Origin: Brevundimonas sp. UBA7534
Lineage (GTDB): Bacteria > Pseudomonadota > Alphaproteobacteria > Caulobacterales > Caulobacteraceae
Reading direction: 5' to 3'
DNA length: 32,544 nt
Assembly: GCF_002479325.1 (NCBI RefSeq)
Contig: NZ_DLMO01000162.1
Coordinates: forward strand, 37,196-69,739
Position 1 is the first letter of the stretch. Every line of letters starts with the position of its first letter. Positions 22,578-30,685 of this stretch are shown one piece after another. The notes beneath the pieces are model-generated. The model had not been told where the DNA came from and ran no database searches. It saw only the letters and a list, made by a program, of their open reading frames with translations. A program made the position numbers and the translations under genes.

Positions 22578-23025
22578 GGCGGGAATCCCGGCGTGGCCGC
22601 GCGATTCCGGGCAGGCGCGCCGACGCGCGCGCTCAGATGGCGGCAACCGGCCGACGCACAGAGCGGCAGCCGTCGATGATTTGATATCGCACAGGGGATT
22701 CCAGGCCCCTATCGGCGCGAACGCCGACATCGAAGCATGAATCAAACGGAATCCCGACGCAAGCGGGAGGGGTCGGGCGTTGGAATCCTCTGCGATCGAG
22801 GCCCGTTACTTCAGCGCGCAGCGCCGCCTCCGTCAGCGACGAACCCCGGCTCCGGCTGTGCGCCTATCTCGCGGCGCCCGACGGCTCCGCTGTAGGCGCG
22901 ACCCTTCTACGGTTCAACCGGCGCCGTCGGACCGCAAGAAACCTGCGGGCGGCCCGCAATTGATCGACGTTGCCCGGGTCCGAACCCGCCGTGTACGGAG
23001 AAAGTCGGACAACCCGTGGTGTAAT
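22578..23025. other. intergenic region without supported genes
   Basis: Between the divergent sigma gene and the small LuxR-type gene. An open frame continues upstream of the LuxR-type ATG on the plus strand, but its translation is Arg-rich and low-complexity with no domain, so I treat it as non-coding. It must hold the promoters of both flanking genes; I cannot place them. Confidence 0.5.
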
Positions 23026-23268
23026 ATGGAAGCTGTCTCCGAAGATCCGGACCGTGGATCGCCCGCGGTCAGCCTGAGCCCGCGCGAACAGGAATGCCTG
23101 CAATGGGTCTGTCGCGGGAAGAGCTCCTCCGACATCGGAACCATATTGTCGCTGTCGCCCCGCACCGTGGACAGCTATCTTGAGAAGGTCTGTTCCAAAC
23201 TCCGGGTCCGGACCCGGATCGAAGCGGTCGCCTCGGCGGTCCGGCGCGGTCTGATCGACCCGGGATGA
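23026..23268 (+). CDS. stand-alone LuxR-type HTH regulator (right of lasso cluster)
   Basis: About 80 residues from ATG 23026: a complete GerE/LuxR HTH (LSPREQECLQWVCRGKSSSDIGTILSLSPRTVDSYL, then VCSKLRVRTRIEAVASAV) with only a ~15-residue N-terminal extension. There is no sensor domain. The ribosome site is weak. It is closely similar to the small HTH protein at 11181-11444, so the lasso region is bracketed by two paralogous mini-regulators. Role unknown; it could be a DNA-binding partner or a remnant of a larger regulator. Confidence 0.75.
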   Translation: MEAVSEDPDRGSPAVSLSPREQECLQWVCRGKSSSDIGTILSLSPRTVDSYLEKVCSKLRVRTRIEAVASAVRRGLIDPG

Positions 23269-23462
23269 GGGAAGGGGGCGGGCCAGGAACTTCTGTGATG
23301 AAGCCCGGCGTTTCGCCGCCGATCGCCGCCGACGTTTGCACGTCCCCTGGCTCTCGATCGGCGCCTATCGTTCCCGGAACCCGCCGCCGGTAAGTCTAGA
23401 TCGGGCAGCGCAAGCGCGCCAGCCGGGCTTGACCCCCGGCAGCAGCGGAGCAAGACACCCAG

Positions 23463-23762
23463 ATGGCTAAATACACGCCGCTCGCAGCCTTTCTCAGACG
23501 TCAGAAGGGCGCCGAGGTGGACCTGTCGTTTCGGGACATCGAGCGGATCGTCGGCGGCATCTTGCCCAAGGCGGCCTCGCTGGAGGACTGGTGGCGCGCG
23601 AATCCGGCGAGGGAGCAAATGCCCCAGCACCTCGCCTTCGCCGACGCGGGCTTCGTCGCCGAACCGCGGACGCGGGCCGAAACCGTCCGTTTCATCCGGG
23701 TTGCGGGAGTGGGCGTCACAGGGAGCGCGGCGCGGCTCAGCGCGGCGAAGACCGAGAGTTGA
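23463..23762 (+). CDS. small DUF7662-like protein
   Basis: 99 residues. The pattern KYTPLAAFLRRQKGAEVDLSF, then FRDIERIVGGILPKAASLEDWWRAN, followed by a GF and a VRFIRV segment, matches a small domain (as I recall, DUF7662) found in many bacteria: K-Y-x-P-L, an F-x-x-I-E-x-I-(I/V)-G-x-x-LP core and a WW(A/R)N motif. Function is unknown. It ends convergently with the copper operon and seems monocistronic. Confidence 0.7.
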   Translation: MAKYTPLAAFLRRQKGAEVDLSFRDIERIVGGILPKAASLEDWWRANPAREQMPQHLAFADAGFVAEPRTRAETVRFIRVAGVGVTGSAARLSAAKTES

Positions 23763-23784
23763 CGCCTGTCTGCTCCGGACAGAC

Positions 23785-23800
23785 CTCCGATCCGTCGGAG
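23785..23800. terminator. candidate bidirectional hairpin in convergent gap
   Basis: CTCCGA-TCCG-TCGGAG, a 6-bp stem with a four-base loop, lies between the ends of the DUF7662-like gene and the Cys-rich protein gene. A second small dyad (GTCTG, CAGAC) flanks it. No T tract, so confidence is low. Confidence 0.35.
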
Positions 23801-23829
23801 CGCCTGCCGGAGTGGTTCAGATCGGGCGG

Positions 23830-24057
23830 TCAGTTATGGTCGGCGTGACCCTGGGGAGCCGGAGCATCTGAGGGCGCCGGCGCGGGCGGCGCGGGTTCGG
23901 CGGGCGGCGGAGCGTCGGACTTCATCTTGTCGCAGCAGCTCATGGCGGCGTCAGCGGCCATATCCTTGCAGCATTCGCAGCCTTCGGCGGCCAGGGCCGC
24001 TCCAGCGCTCAGGGCCAGAATCGCGCCGGCGGCGGCCAGCAGGTTGGAAACTCGCAT
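23830..24057 (-). CDS. small Cys-rich exported protein, last gene of the cop operon
   Basis: 75 residues from ATG 24057 (AGGAG upstream). A signal peptide ends ALAAE. The mature N-terminus has CECCKDMAADAAMSCCDKMK: five cysteines and two methionines, suited to binding Cu(I). A Pro/Ala-rich tail follows and ends GHADHN. It starts ten bases after copC. A periplasmic copper chaperone or buffer is a likely role. I recognise no named family. Confidence 0.75.
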   Translation of the reverse strand: MRVSNLLAAAGAILALSAGAALAAEGCECCKDMAADAAMSCCDKMKSDAPPPAEPAPPAPAPSDAPAPQGHADHN

Positions 24058-24067
24058 CGTCGTTCTC

Positions 24068-24451
24068 CTAGTGAACCATGAAGCTGACAGAGCCGGACAT
24101 CTTGTGGCCGTCCGGACCTTCAGCGGTCCAGGCGGCGGTGTAGGTTCCCGGGGCAAGCCGGGGAAGGGCCACGCTGACGGTCGCGGCGGCCGGTGCGGCG
24201 GGGGCATTCACGACCACCGGGGCCTGCCCCTCGGCGCTCAGGGTCACCGTCTTCAGGACCATCGCATGGGGGAAGGTGACGCTGAAGCGTTCTGGCGATC
24301 CGTGGGTCATGGCCCCGTTCGCCGGAACCGTGGTGACGGCCGATTGAGGCTCGGCGGCCTGCGTCTGCATATTGTGCCCGGCGTGCGGATCCTGGGCGGC
24401 GGCGGCGCCGGCGAAGGCCAGGGCGGCCGTGAGGGTGAGAATGCGGATCAT
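24068..24451 (-). CDS. copC: CopC-like periplasmic copper-binding protein
   Basis: 127 residues. The signal peptide ends AAAQ and is followed directly by DPHAGHNM. The CopC beta-barrel pattern follows: SPERFSVTFPHAMVLKTVTLS to PDGHKMSGSVSFMV. CopC carries copper in the periplasm, often with CopD. It is 17 bases after copB. A second, partial copC lies beside copD at the right edge; the two differ in sequence. The His near the PHAGH and the DGHKM motif are candidate ligands. Confidence 0.88.
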   Translation of the reverse strand: MIRILTLTAALAFAGAAAAQDPHAGHNMQTQAAEPQSAVTTVPANGAMTHGSPERFSVTFPHAMVLKTVTLSAEGQAPVVVNAPAAPAAATVSVALPRLAPGTYTAAWTAEGPDGHKMSGSVSFMVH

Positions 24452-24468
24452 GGGGTGGTCTCCTTAGG

Positions 24469-25665
24469 TCAGAACCAGGCCTTGAGGCCGACGACGAAGC
24501 GGGTGTCATCAGCCCCACCGCCTCGGGCTTCGATGTAGTCGGCGGTGTTTCCGAGCGCCCGGCTCCACTCAACGCCGACATAGGGGGCGAACTCCTTGCG
24601 GAACTCGTAGCGCAGGCGCAGGCCCGCCTCGATGGACGACAAGCCCGAGCCGATCTCCAACTCCGGAATGTCGCTGGCTGAGGCGTCGATTTCGAGGCGG
24701 GGCTGGAGGATCAGGCGCTGGGTGATGCGCTGGTCGTATTCGGCCTCGACGCGGGCGGTCAGGTCGCCCTCGGTGGAGAGGAAGGCGGCCGCGTCGATCT
24801 CCCACCAATAGGGCGCCAGGCCCTGGAGGCCGAGGACCAGGTGCGTCGTATCCTCGCCGTCGGGCCGGAAATCCTGACGCACGCCGGCCTGCACATCCCA
24901 GAACGGCGCTATCGCGCGGCTGTAAAGCGCTTGGAGTTCGGCCTCTTCCAACTTGCCGCCAAAGTCGCCTTCGCCCTCGGACTTCCACCAGAAGCGATTG
25001 ATGTCGCCGCCGCTCCAGCCCTGGACGTCCCAGAGATACGACTCCTCAGCACCGCCGAAGCCGGCTTCGAGACGATCGATGATGACGGCGGTGGTGCGGA
25101 CCTCGCCGTTCTCGCGAACCAGAATCTGACGGGCGGCCGCCATCGCTTCGGCGCCAAAGACCAGATCGGCGGCGTGCGTGGGGCCGCTCAGGGCGGCGGC
25201 TGGGAGCGGGTCCTCCGGAGGACGGCCGGGATTGTCGGCGCTGGTCGGCACGTCCGGCGGTCCCATACTCATGGTCGACATATCATGCCCGGCACGAGGG
25301 TCGACCTGGGTGGAGGGCATGGCGGACATGTCGTGGCCGGCGTGCGGATCGGGCTGCGCCGTCGGCGGCATTGTCGACATGTCGTGACCCGCATGCGGAT
25401 CAACGACCGGGGGCTCAGCCGGCATCTGATGGCCGGCGTGAGGGTCGGCAGCTGGCGGCGTTTGCGCGGGCGGCATGACATGACCGGCGTGCGGGTCTTG
25501 CGCCGGCGGCCGGGTGGACGTCTGAGGCCGAACGGCCGGAGCGGGCGTGGCTCGCGGCGCCGCGGTCGCCGGCATGACATGGCCCGCGTGCGGGTCCTGC
25601 GCTTGGGCGGTGACGGCGCTGGCGGCGAGGATCAGCGGAGCGAGGGCGACGGCGAAGCGGTTCAT
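24469..25665 (-). CDS. copB: CopB outer-membrane copper resistance protein
   Basis: 398 residues. The signal peptide ends AQAQ. Five DPHAGH repeats and one DPRAGH repeat follow, with nearby Met residues (HVM, HQM, HDMSTM), spread over residues ~22-135; this is a metal-binding tail. The rest is a CopB-type beta-barrel (from about residue 165: DLVFGAEAMAAARQILVREN, ending YEFRKEFAPYVGVEWSRAL with a C-terminal Phe). CopB works in the outer membrane with CopA. The start codon overlaps copA's stop. Confidence 0.9.
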   Translation of the reverse strand: MNRFAVALAPLILAASAVTAQAQDPHAGHVMPATAAPRATPAPAVRPQTSTRPPAQDPHAGHVMPPAQTPPAADPHAGHQMPAEPPVVDPHAGHDMSTMPPTAQPDPHAGHDMSAMPSTQVDPRAGHDMSTMSMGPPDVPTSADNPGRPPEDPLPAAALSGPTHAADLVFGAEAMAAARQILVRENGEVRTTAVIIDRLEAGFGGAEESYLWDVQGWSGGDINRFWWKSEGEGDFGGKLEEAELQALYSRAIAPFWDVQAGVRQDFRPDGEDTTHLVLGLQGLAPYWWEIDAAAFLSTEGDLTARVEAEYDQRITQRLILQPRLEIDASASDIPELEIGSGLSSIEAGLRLRYEFRKEFAPYVGVEWSRALGNTADYIEARGGGADDTRFVVGLKAWF

Positions 25666-27473
25666 GACGCGGCTCCGTCCATGGGCCGGACCGTCACGAC
25701 ATTGAACATGCCGGCGTGCATGTGCATCAGCATGTGGCAGTGGAAGGCCCAGTCGCCGGGCGCGTCGGCGGTCAGGTCGAAGGTCACCTTGCCCCCGGGC
25801 GCGACGTTTACCGTGTGCTTCAGCGGCTGATGCCCCGGGGGACCGCCGGTCACCAGTTCGAAGAAGTGGCCGTGCAGGTGGATGGGGTGGGCCATCATGG
25901 TGTCGTTCACCAGGGTCACGCGCACCCGCTCATTCCGCTCGAAACGGATGGGTTCGACCAGTTCACTGAACTTCCGCCCGTCGAAGCCCCACATGAACCG
26001 CTCCATATTGCCGGTCAGGTGTATTTCCATGGTCCGCGACGGCGGGCGTTGGTCCTTGTTCGGCTGCAGCGACACCAGGTCGGTGTAGACGAGAACGCGG
26101 TGATCGACGTTGGTCAGGCCGATCGGCCGCTCGCCGAGGCGGTTGGCGGGGGCCATGGCTATCGCGTCGACGCCCACGCCGACCGCCATGTCCGGCGGGG
26201 CGTTCTCGGGATCTCGCATGTTCATGCCTGACATGGACATTCCGCCCATCTCGCCCGCCGGCGCCGCGCCTTGGGCTGGGGCGCCGTGGTCCATGCCGGC
26301 CATCGTGCCGTGGTCCATTCCGGACATGCCGCCCATTGAGCCGTGATCCATTCCGCCCATGCCCATGTCTCGCATGGTCAGGTTCGGGACCTCGCGCAGC
26401 GGCGGAACCTCGGCGGTCATGCCCAGGCGCGGCGCAAGGGTGGCGCGGCCCATCCCCGAGCGATCGATCGCCTCCGAGACGATGGTGTAGGCCCGGTCTT
26501 CAGTCGGCCGGACGATGACGTCGTAGGTTTCGGCGACCGAGATCTGGAACTCGTCGGTCTCGACCGGGCGGACGTTCTCGCCGTCGGCCTGCACCACGGT
26601 CATCGGCAAGCCGGGGATGCGGACGTTGAAGATCGACATGGCCGAGGCGTTGATGATGCGCAGCCGCACGCGCTCGCCGGGGCTGAAAAGGCCGGTCCAG
26701 TTCTCCTGCGGCCCGTGGCCGTTGATCAAATAGGTATAGGTCGAGCCGCTGACGTCGAGGATGTCGCGCGGGTCCATCCGCATCTCACCCCACATGCGCC
26801 GCTCCTCCAGGCTCATGCGGTCGCTGCCGTTGATCAGACCGGCGAGCGTGGTGCGCTGCCGGTTGAAGTAGCCCGGGCTCTTCTTCAGCTTCTCCAGGAT
26901 TTCGTGTGGGTGCATAAAGCTCCAGTCCGACAGGACCAGCACATGCTCGCGGTCGTAGGCGACGGGATCGGCGCCTGCCGGGTCGATGACGATCGGACCG
27001 TAGTGGCCCATCGCCTCCTGAAGATTCGAGTGGCTGTGGTACCAGAAGGTGCCTGACTGCTTGATCGGGAACTCATAGACGAAGGTTTCCCGCGGCTTGA
27101 TGCCCGGGAAGCTGATGCCCGGGACGCCGTCCATCTGGAACGGCAGCAATAGGCCGTGCCAATGGATCGAAGTGTCCTCATCCAGCCCGTTGGTCACGGA
27201 GAGTCGCACGTTCTGTCCCTCGCGCAGGCGCAGCAAGGGCGCCGGGAGCACTCCGTTGATCGTCACGGCATGGCCGGTCCGTCCCCCGACCGTGAAGGGC
27301 GAGTGGCCGACCGTCAGGTCGATGTTGGGCCCGCTCAACGTCGGCAGGGCCGTTCTCAAGCCCGCCGTACCGGTCTGCGCCCAGGCCGGCAGAAGTCCCT
27401 GCAGGCCAAGCAGCCCGCCGCCAACGGCGGCGCCCCTGAGAAGCATTCGGCGATCGAAACTTGGCATGGGCAT
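25662..27473 (-). CDS. copA: CopA-type multicopper oxidase
   Basis: 603 residues from ATG 27473, with GAGGA upstream; a longer frame from 27557 is unlikely as it would include the promoter. A Tat-type signal (FDRRMLLRGAAVGGG) exports the folded protein. Copper motifs are complete: HWHGLLLP, FWYHSHS, HPIHLHGHFFEL and HCHMLMHMHAGM. A Met-rich loop (GMGGMDHGSMGG, then MSGMDHG) is typical of CopA. It oxidises Cu(I) in the periplasm. It is the first gene of copABC and lies behind an ECF-type promoter. Confidence 0.95.
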   Translation of the reverse strand: MPMPSFDRRMLLRGAAVGGGLLGLQGLLPAWAQTGTAGLRTALPTLSGPNIDLTVGHSPFTVGGRTGHAVTINGVLPAPLLRLREGQNVRLSVTNGLDEDTSIHWHGLLLPFQMDGVPGISFPGIKPRETFVYEFPIKQSGTFWYHSHSNLQEAMGHYGPIVIDPAGADPVAYDREHVLVLSDWSFMHPHEILEKLKKSPGYFNRQRTTLAGLINGSDRMSLEERRMWGEMRMDPRDILDVSGSTYTYLINGHGPQENWTGLFSPGERVRLRIINASAMSIFNVRIPGLPMTVVQADGENVRPVETDEFQISVAETYDVIVRPTEDRAYTIVSEAIDRSGMGRATLAPRLGMTAEVPPLREVPNLTMRDMGMGGMDHGSMGGMSGMDHGTMAGMDHGAPAQGAAPAGEMGGMSMSGMNMRDPENAPPDMAVGVGVDAIAMAPANRLGERPIGLTNVDHRVLVYTDLVSLQPNKDQRPPSRTMEIHLTGNMERFMWGFDGRKFSELVEPIRFERNERVRVTLVNDTMMAHPIHLHGHFFELVTGGPPGHQPLKHTVNVAPGGKVTFDLTADAPGDWAFHCHMLMHMHAGMFNVVTVRPMDGAAS

Positions 27474-27513
27474 AAGCGTGGGGTTCCTCGGACGCGTGTC
27501 GGCTTCTGGTTGA

Positions 27514-27542
27514 CATACGCACGTCGGCGACAACGCCCTTGC
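27514..27542 (-). promoter_or_regulatory. ECF-type promoter upstream of copA
   Basis: GCAAGGG (27536-27542) and CGTATG (27514-27519) on the minus strand, 16 bases apart. The same elements and spacing occur before the CnrYXH-like operon (28919-28947). The expected start lies about 33 bases before the copA ATG. Confidence 0.65.
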
Positions 27543-27599
27543 GTCAGGTCGCCACACCGCGAAAAGAAACGCCCTTCGCCATCGGGCGGGCCGATGAGA

Positions 27600-28163
27600 T
27601 CAAGCACCTCCCGGAACGGCCATGTCCTCGGCAAGTCGCTTGCGGGCGCGGGCGATCCGCGTCTCCACGGCCTTGGTCGTGACGCCCAGGATCGCCGCGA
27701 TTTCGCCGTGCGAGCGACCTTCGAGCGTAGCGAGCAGGAGAGGGGCCTTGAGGCCGTCAGGCAGGCGGGTCAGCGCGCTGCGCAGCGCCTCGGCGCGACG
27801 GCGATCGTCCAGTCGGGCTTCGGGAGATGGCGTTTCCATCCGGACCGCTGACGCTTCGGGGGCGTCGAGGCCCATGACGCCGCGCACCACCCGACGCACC
27901 GCACGCCGACGGCTCCAGTCCCTGCATTTGTTCAGGGCGATCGAGCGGAGCCAGACCTCGAAGGGGCGAGCCGGATCGTACCTTCGCAGGGCGAGCCATG
28001 CGGCGGTGTAAGTTTCCTGGAGCAGGTCGTGCGCTTCCGCTTCGTCGCCGACATAGCGGCGCACGAACCTGTAGAGATCGCCCTTGGTCGCCGCCATCAA
28101 GGCGCCGAACGCGCCGGCGTCGCCGCCAGCCGCGCGGGCTTCAATGCTGTCGCCGTCCTTCAC
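27600..28163 (-). CDS. CnrH-like ECF sigma factor
   Basis: 187 residues with a GTG start. Region 2 is LYRFVRRYVGDEAEAHDLLQETYTAAWLAL and region 4 is RLPDGLKAPLLLATLEGRSHGEIAAILGVTTKAVETRIARARKRL. It is third in a Y-X-H order operon (membrane anti-sigma, periplasmic sensor, sigma), like cnrYXH of Cupriavidus metallidurans. It should be released when the sensor binds metal, and then activate its own operon and copA. Confidence 0.9.
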   Translation of the reverse strand: MKDGDSIEARAAGGDAGAFGALMAATKGDLYRFVRRYVGDEAEAHDLLQETYTAAWLALRRYDPARPFEVWLRSIALNKCRDWSRRRAVRRVVRGVMGLDAPEASAVRMETPSPEARLDDRRRAEALRSALTRLPDGLKAPLLLATLEGRSHGEIAAILGVTTKAVETRIARARKRLAEDMAVPGGA

Positions 28164-28172
28164 GCGCCGCGC

Positions 28173-28613
28173 CTAGCCGGCGTCGGCACGCAGGGCGTCC
28201 ACCACGGCGGCGTCGAAGACCTCGGCCTGCGCGGGGGTGAGCACCGACCGCATCTCGAAGACGTGGGCGATGGTCGCCTTCTGCAGATCGCCCATGGCCA
28301 CGTGGAAGTGATCCACCGCCGCCTGCACCTGGGGCGTGTTCCCATCGCTTGCAGCGATGGCGGCGGCGAGCTCGCGGTTGGCGGCTCGCACTTCTGCCTC
28401 CAGCCCGGGGCGGCGCGCGGCGAAGCGCGCTTCGATCGCGTCCAGACGACCATCCTGTTCAGCGCTCAGGTTCAACTGCTCATGGACGACGCTATGCAGG
28501 CTCGGCGGCTGACGCTCGCGCATGACCCAGGTTGCGCTCGCCCAGGTCGCCGCGCCGCTGGCGAGCGCCGCCAGCACGGCTGTCAGGACGATCGATTTCC
28601 AGCGCGCTCTCAT
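28173..28613 (-). CDS. CnrX-like periplasmic metal sensor
   Basis: 146 residues: one N-terminal membrane anchor, then a helical hairpin domain. Candidate metal ligands are His40 and His44 (SLHSVVHEQL), Glu61, and His117 and Met121 (AHVFEMRSVL). In CnrX the nickel/cobalt ligands are His42, His46, Glu63, His119 and Met123, so the whole set is kept with a uniform two-residue offset. The gene overlaps the upstream anti-sigma gene (ATGA) and is followed by the sigma gene. Ni/Co sensing is suggested by the ligands, copper by the neighbours. Confidence 0.88.
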   Translation of the reverse strand: MRARWKSIVLTAVLAALASGAATWASATWVMRERQPPSLHSVVHEQLNLSAEQDGRLDAIEARFAARRPGLEAEVRAANRELAAAIAASDGNTPQVQAAVDHFHVAMGDLQKATIAHVFEMRSVLTPAQAEVFDAAVVDALRADAG

Positions 28614-28891
28614 CCCCGGGCATCCAGTGGACCGAGCGGCGACAGGCCCGCCGAGACGGTGAAGATGCGCAACTCAGAGGGCTCAGGCCGCGGCGACGCC
28701 ACGAGGAGCAATCCACCGTTGGCCACGCCGAGCACGAGCGCCAGCCCTACGGCGGCGACCCGAACCTGGCCCATTGACGCCGCCTCCCGGCGCACGGCGA
28801 TCCGTGTCCAGACAGCGTCTTCCAGGCCGTCCAGCCGCCCCGCATCGTCTGGCCCTTCCGCCGCAATCAGTCGTTCGATCTCATCAGTCAT
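28610..28891 (-). CDS. CnrY-like membrane anti-sigma factor
   Basis: 93 residues: a short acidic N-terminal cytoplasmic region (EIERLIAAE, then LDGLEDAVWTRI), one transmembrane helix (VRVAAVGLALVLGVANGGLLLV) and a short periplasmic tail. Size, topology and place (first gene, overlapping the CnrX-like gene) fit CnrY, which holds the sigma factor at the membrane. Sequence similarity to CnrY is low, so the name rests on context. Confidence 0.75.
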   Translation of the reverse strand: MTDEIERLIAAEGPDDAGRLDGLEDAVWTRIAVRREAASMGQVRVAAVGLALVLGVANGGLLLVASPRPEPSELRIFTVSAGLSPLGPLDARG

Positions 28892-28918
28892 TGCGCACCT
28901 GCATCACGCCCCCTTTGC

Positions 28919-28947
28919 CATACGCGCCAAACCGTCCGGCCCCTTAC
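28919..28947 (-). promoter_or_regulatory. ECF-type promoter of the CnrYXH-like operon
   Basis: GTAAGGG (28941-28947) and CGTATG (28919-28924) on the minus strand, 16 bases apart; the start would fall about 20 bases before the anti-sigma ATG. It matches the copA promoter in both boxes and spacing. Confidence 0.65.
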
Positions 28948-29020
28948 GAGGGGACGAGATGTCCGCCGCGTAGATACCAGAGAACGACCGGGAGGACCCG
29001 CTCGTGTCGGGGGAGGCGAT

Positions 29021-30172
29021 GTGAGCGAGAGGACAGATCCGGCCGCGGGTCCGTTTCCGGATCGGCTCGATCCGCTGACGGGGGTGAGGTTCTTCCTCGC
29101 GCTCGGCGTGGTGCTGTTTCACTACCAGCTGCAATGGACGCTGCCCGAAGGTGCGGCCGGACTGTTAAACCGGGCCCGTCTCGGGGTCGATATCTTCTTC
29201 ATCCTGTCTGGGTTCATCCTCACCCACGTTTACCTGCAGGGTGATCAGCCAGTGAACTACAGGCGGTTCATCGCGGCGCGGTTCGCGCGCATATACCCGG
29301 CGCATTTGTTCATCCTGTTGGCGATGCTGTTGCTGGTGCTCGCCGCGCCGGTGTTGGGCATCGGCCTGGAGCCCGGGCGGTTCAATCCTGCGGATTTTCT
29401 GGCCACCCTCTTTTTGGTTCAGGCCTGGTTGCCGCGAGACGGGATGGTCCTGTGGAACGGGCCCGCCTGGTCGCTGTCAGCCGAATGGTTCGTCTATCTC
29501 GCTTTTCCAGCCTATGCTGCGGTCGCCCTGCGGTTTCGACACAGGCCATGGATGCTCGTAGCCGCGGCGACGAGCCTGTTCATCCTGCTGGATGCGATCT
29601 ACCGGCATTGGTTCGGCTCGGTTCTGCCCCGGGCGGAAGACAATATGGGCGTCTTGCGCATCATTCCGGAGTTCCTGCTCGGGATTGGCCTCTACTATCT
29701 CGGAGCGCGCTGGGCGCCGTCCCCGCGCGTCGCGATCGTCGGCGCCGTCGGAGCCACCGCGCTCCTCTTGCTCGCTATGCAGATCGGGGCCGATGATCGC
29801 CTTATCGTCGCCGCGTCGGGACCCTTCGTTCTCGCCTTGGCGCTGCTCGCCAAGGCGGGTGTCAGAACCTTCCTGTCGCACCCGGTCGCAATCTTCGCCG
29901 GTGAGGCCTCGTTCGCCCTCTACCTCGTCCATATTCCGATCCTGATGGTCTGGCGCAATGCCGCCCAGGCCATCGGGGGTTGGCCGGGCGACTATCGAAT
30001 GGGGCTTCTGGAACTGGCGGCGATGTTGGCGGTGACCCTCGCCGCGGCGGCCGCCATCTATGGTCTGGTCGAGCGACCGAGCCGCCAGTGGCTGAGGCGG
30101 CGCACCTTCGGTCGGATGCCGGATGCCGACGCCAGACGCACCGTTCACAGCGATCAGGGAGAGCCCTTTTGA
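29021..30172 (+). CDS. acyltransferase family 3 membrane protein (OafA/YrhL type)
   Basis: 383 residues with about ten transmembrane segments. The motif region RLDPLTGVRFFLALGVVLFHY carries the catalytic-type His of acyltransferase-3 proteins, and GVDIFFILSGFILTHVY, then FIAARFARIYPAH follow. Such proteins O-acylate surface polysaccharides or lipids. The start is a GTG after GGGGAGG. It is divergent from the metal-sensor operon; its 3' end overlaps the next gene. A link to metal resistance would be through envelope modification, which is inference. Confidence 0.88.
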   Translation: MSERTDPAAGPFPDRLDPLTGVRFFLALGVVLFHYQLQWTLPEGAAGLLNRARLGVDIFFILSGFILTHVYLQGDQPVNYRRFIAARFARIYPAHLFILLAMLLLVLAAPVLGIGLEPGRFNPADFLATLFLVQAWLPRDGMVLWNGPAWSLSAEWFVYLAFPAYAAVALRFRHRPWMLVAAATSLFILLDAIYRHWFGSVLPRAEDNMGVLRIIPEFLLGIGLYYLGARWAPSPRVAIVGAVGATALLLLAMQIGADDRLIVAASGPFVLALALLAKAGVRTFLSHPVAIFAGEASFALYLVHIPILMVWRNAAQAIGGWPGDYRMGLLELAAMLAVTLAAAAAIYGLVERPSRQWLRRRTFGRMPDADARRTVHSDQGEPF

Positions 30173-30645
30173 CGACCGCCTACCTCCACCGAAGGCTTTT
30201 CTTAGGCGCCGCCGTCAGCGTCGCCCTGACCGGAACAGCCTGCGCCCAGACCCAGGCGTCGAGAACCCTCACGGTCTTCAAGACGCCAACCTGTGCGTGC
30301 TGCGACGCCTGGATCTCGCACATGCAGGAGGCTGGCTTCAACACGACCATCACCGTTCTGCCGAGCCTCCAATCCGTCCGCAGCAGCCGGGGGCTTCCGG
30401 ACAGCCTGGCCTCCTGCCACACCGGGTTGATTGATGGCTATGTCGTAGAGGGCCATGTTCCGGCACGGGACGTCATACGGTTGCTTGCCGAGCGGCCGGC
30501 AGCGCTCGGTCTCGCGGTTCCGGCCATGCCCCTCGGTTCGCCCGGCATGGAGACGCCGCAGGGACACAAGGACCCTTACGACACGCTGCTGGTGCTTCGC
30601 TCCGGCGCGACGCAGGTGTTCGCCCGTCACAACCCGCCCACCTGA
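30169..30645 (+). CDS. DUF411 periplasmic metal-binding protein
   Basis: 158 residues. Translation probably starts at a TTG overlapping the acyltransferase stop (TTGA), with GGGAGA upstream. A signal peptide runs to about ACAQTQ. The DUF411 core follows: VFKTPTCACCDAWISHMQEAGF with a CxCC metal motif, then a conserved SCHTGLIDGYVVEGHVPARDV. DUF411 proteins occur in copper and other metal resistance operons as exported metal-binding proteins. The rare start codon suggests low or coupled expression. Confidence 0.85.
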   Translation: MTTAYLHRRLFLGAAVSVALTGTACAQTQASRTLTVFKTPTCACCDAWISHMQEAGFNTTITVLPSLQSVRSSRGLPDSLASCHTGLIDGYVVEGHVPARDVIRLLAERPAALGLAVPAMPLGSPGMETPQGHKDPYDTLLVLRSGATQVFARHNPPT

Positions 30646-30685
30646 CCTGACCTTGTCTCACCTGATTCATAAGCCGGAGCCCATC

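Noticed and set aside
22780..23025. N-terminal extension of the LuxR-type protein from an upstream TTG
   Set aside because: The extra ~80 residues are Arg-rich with no sensor-domain character, and ATG 23026 sits just before the HTH.
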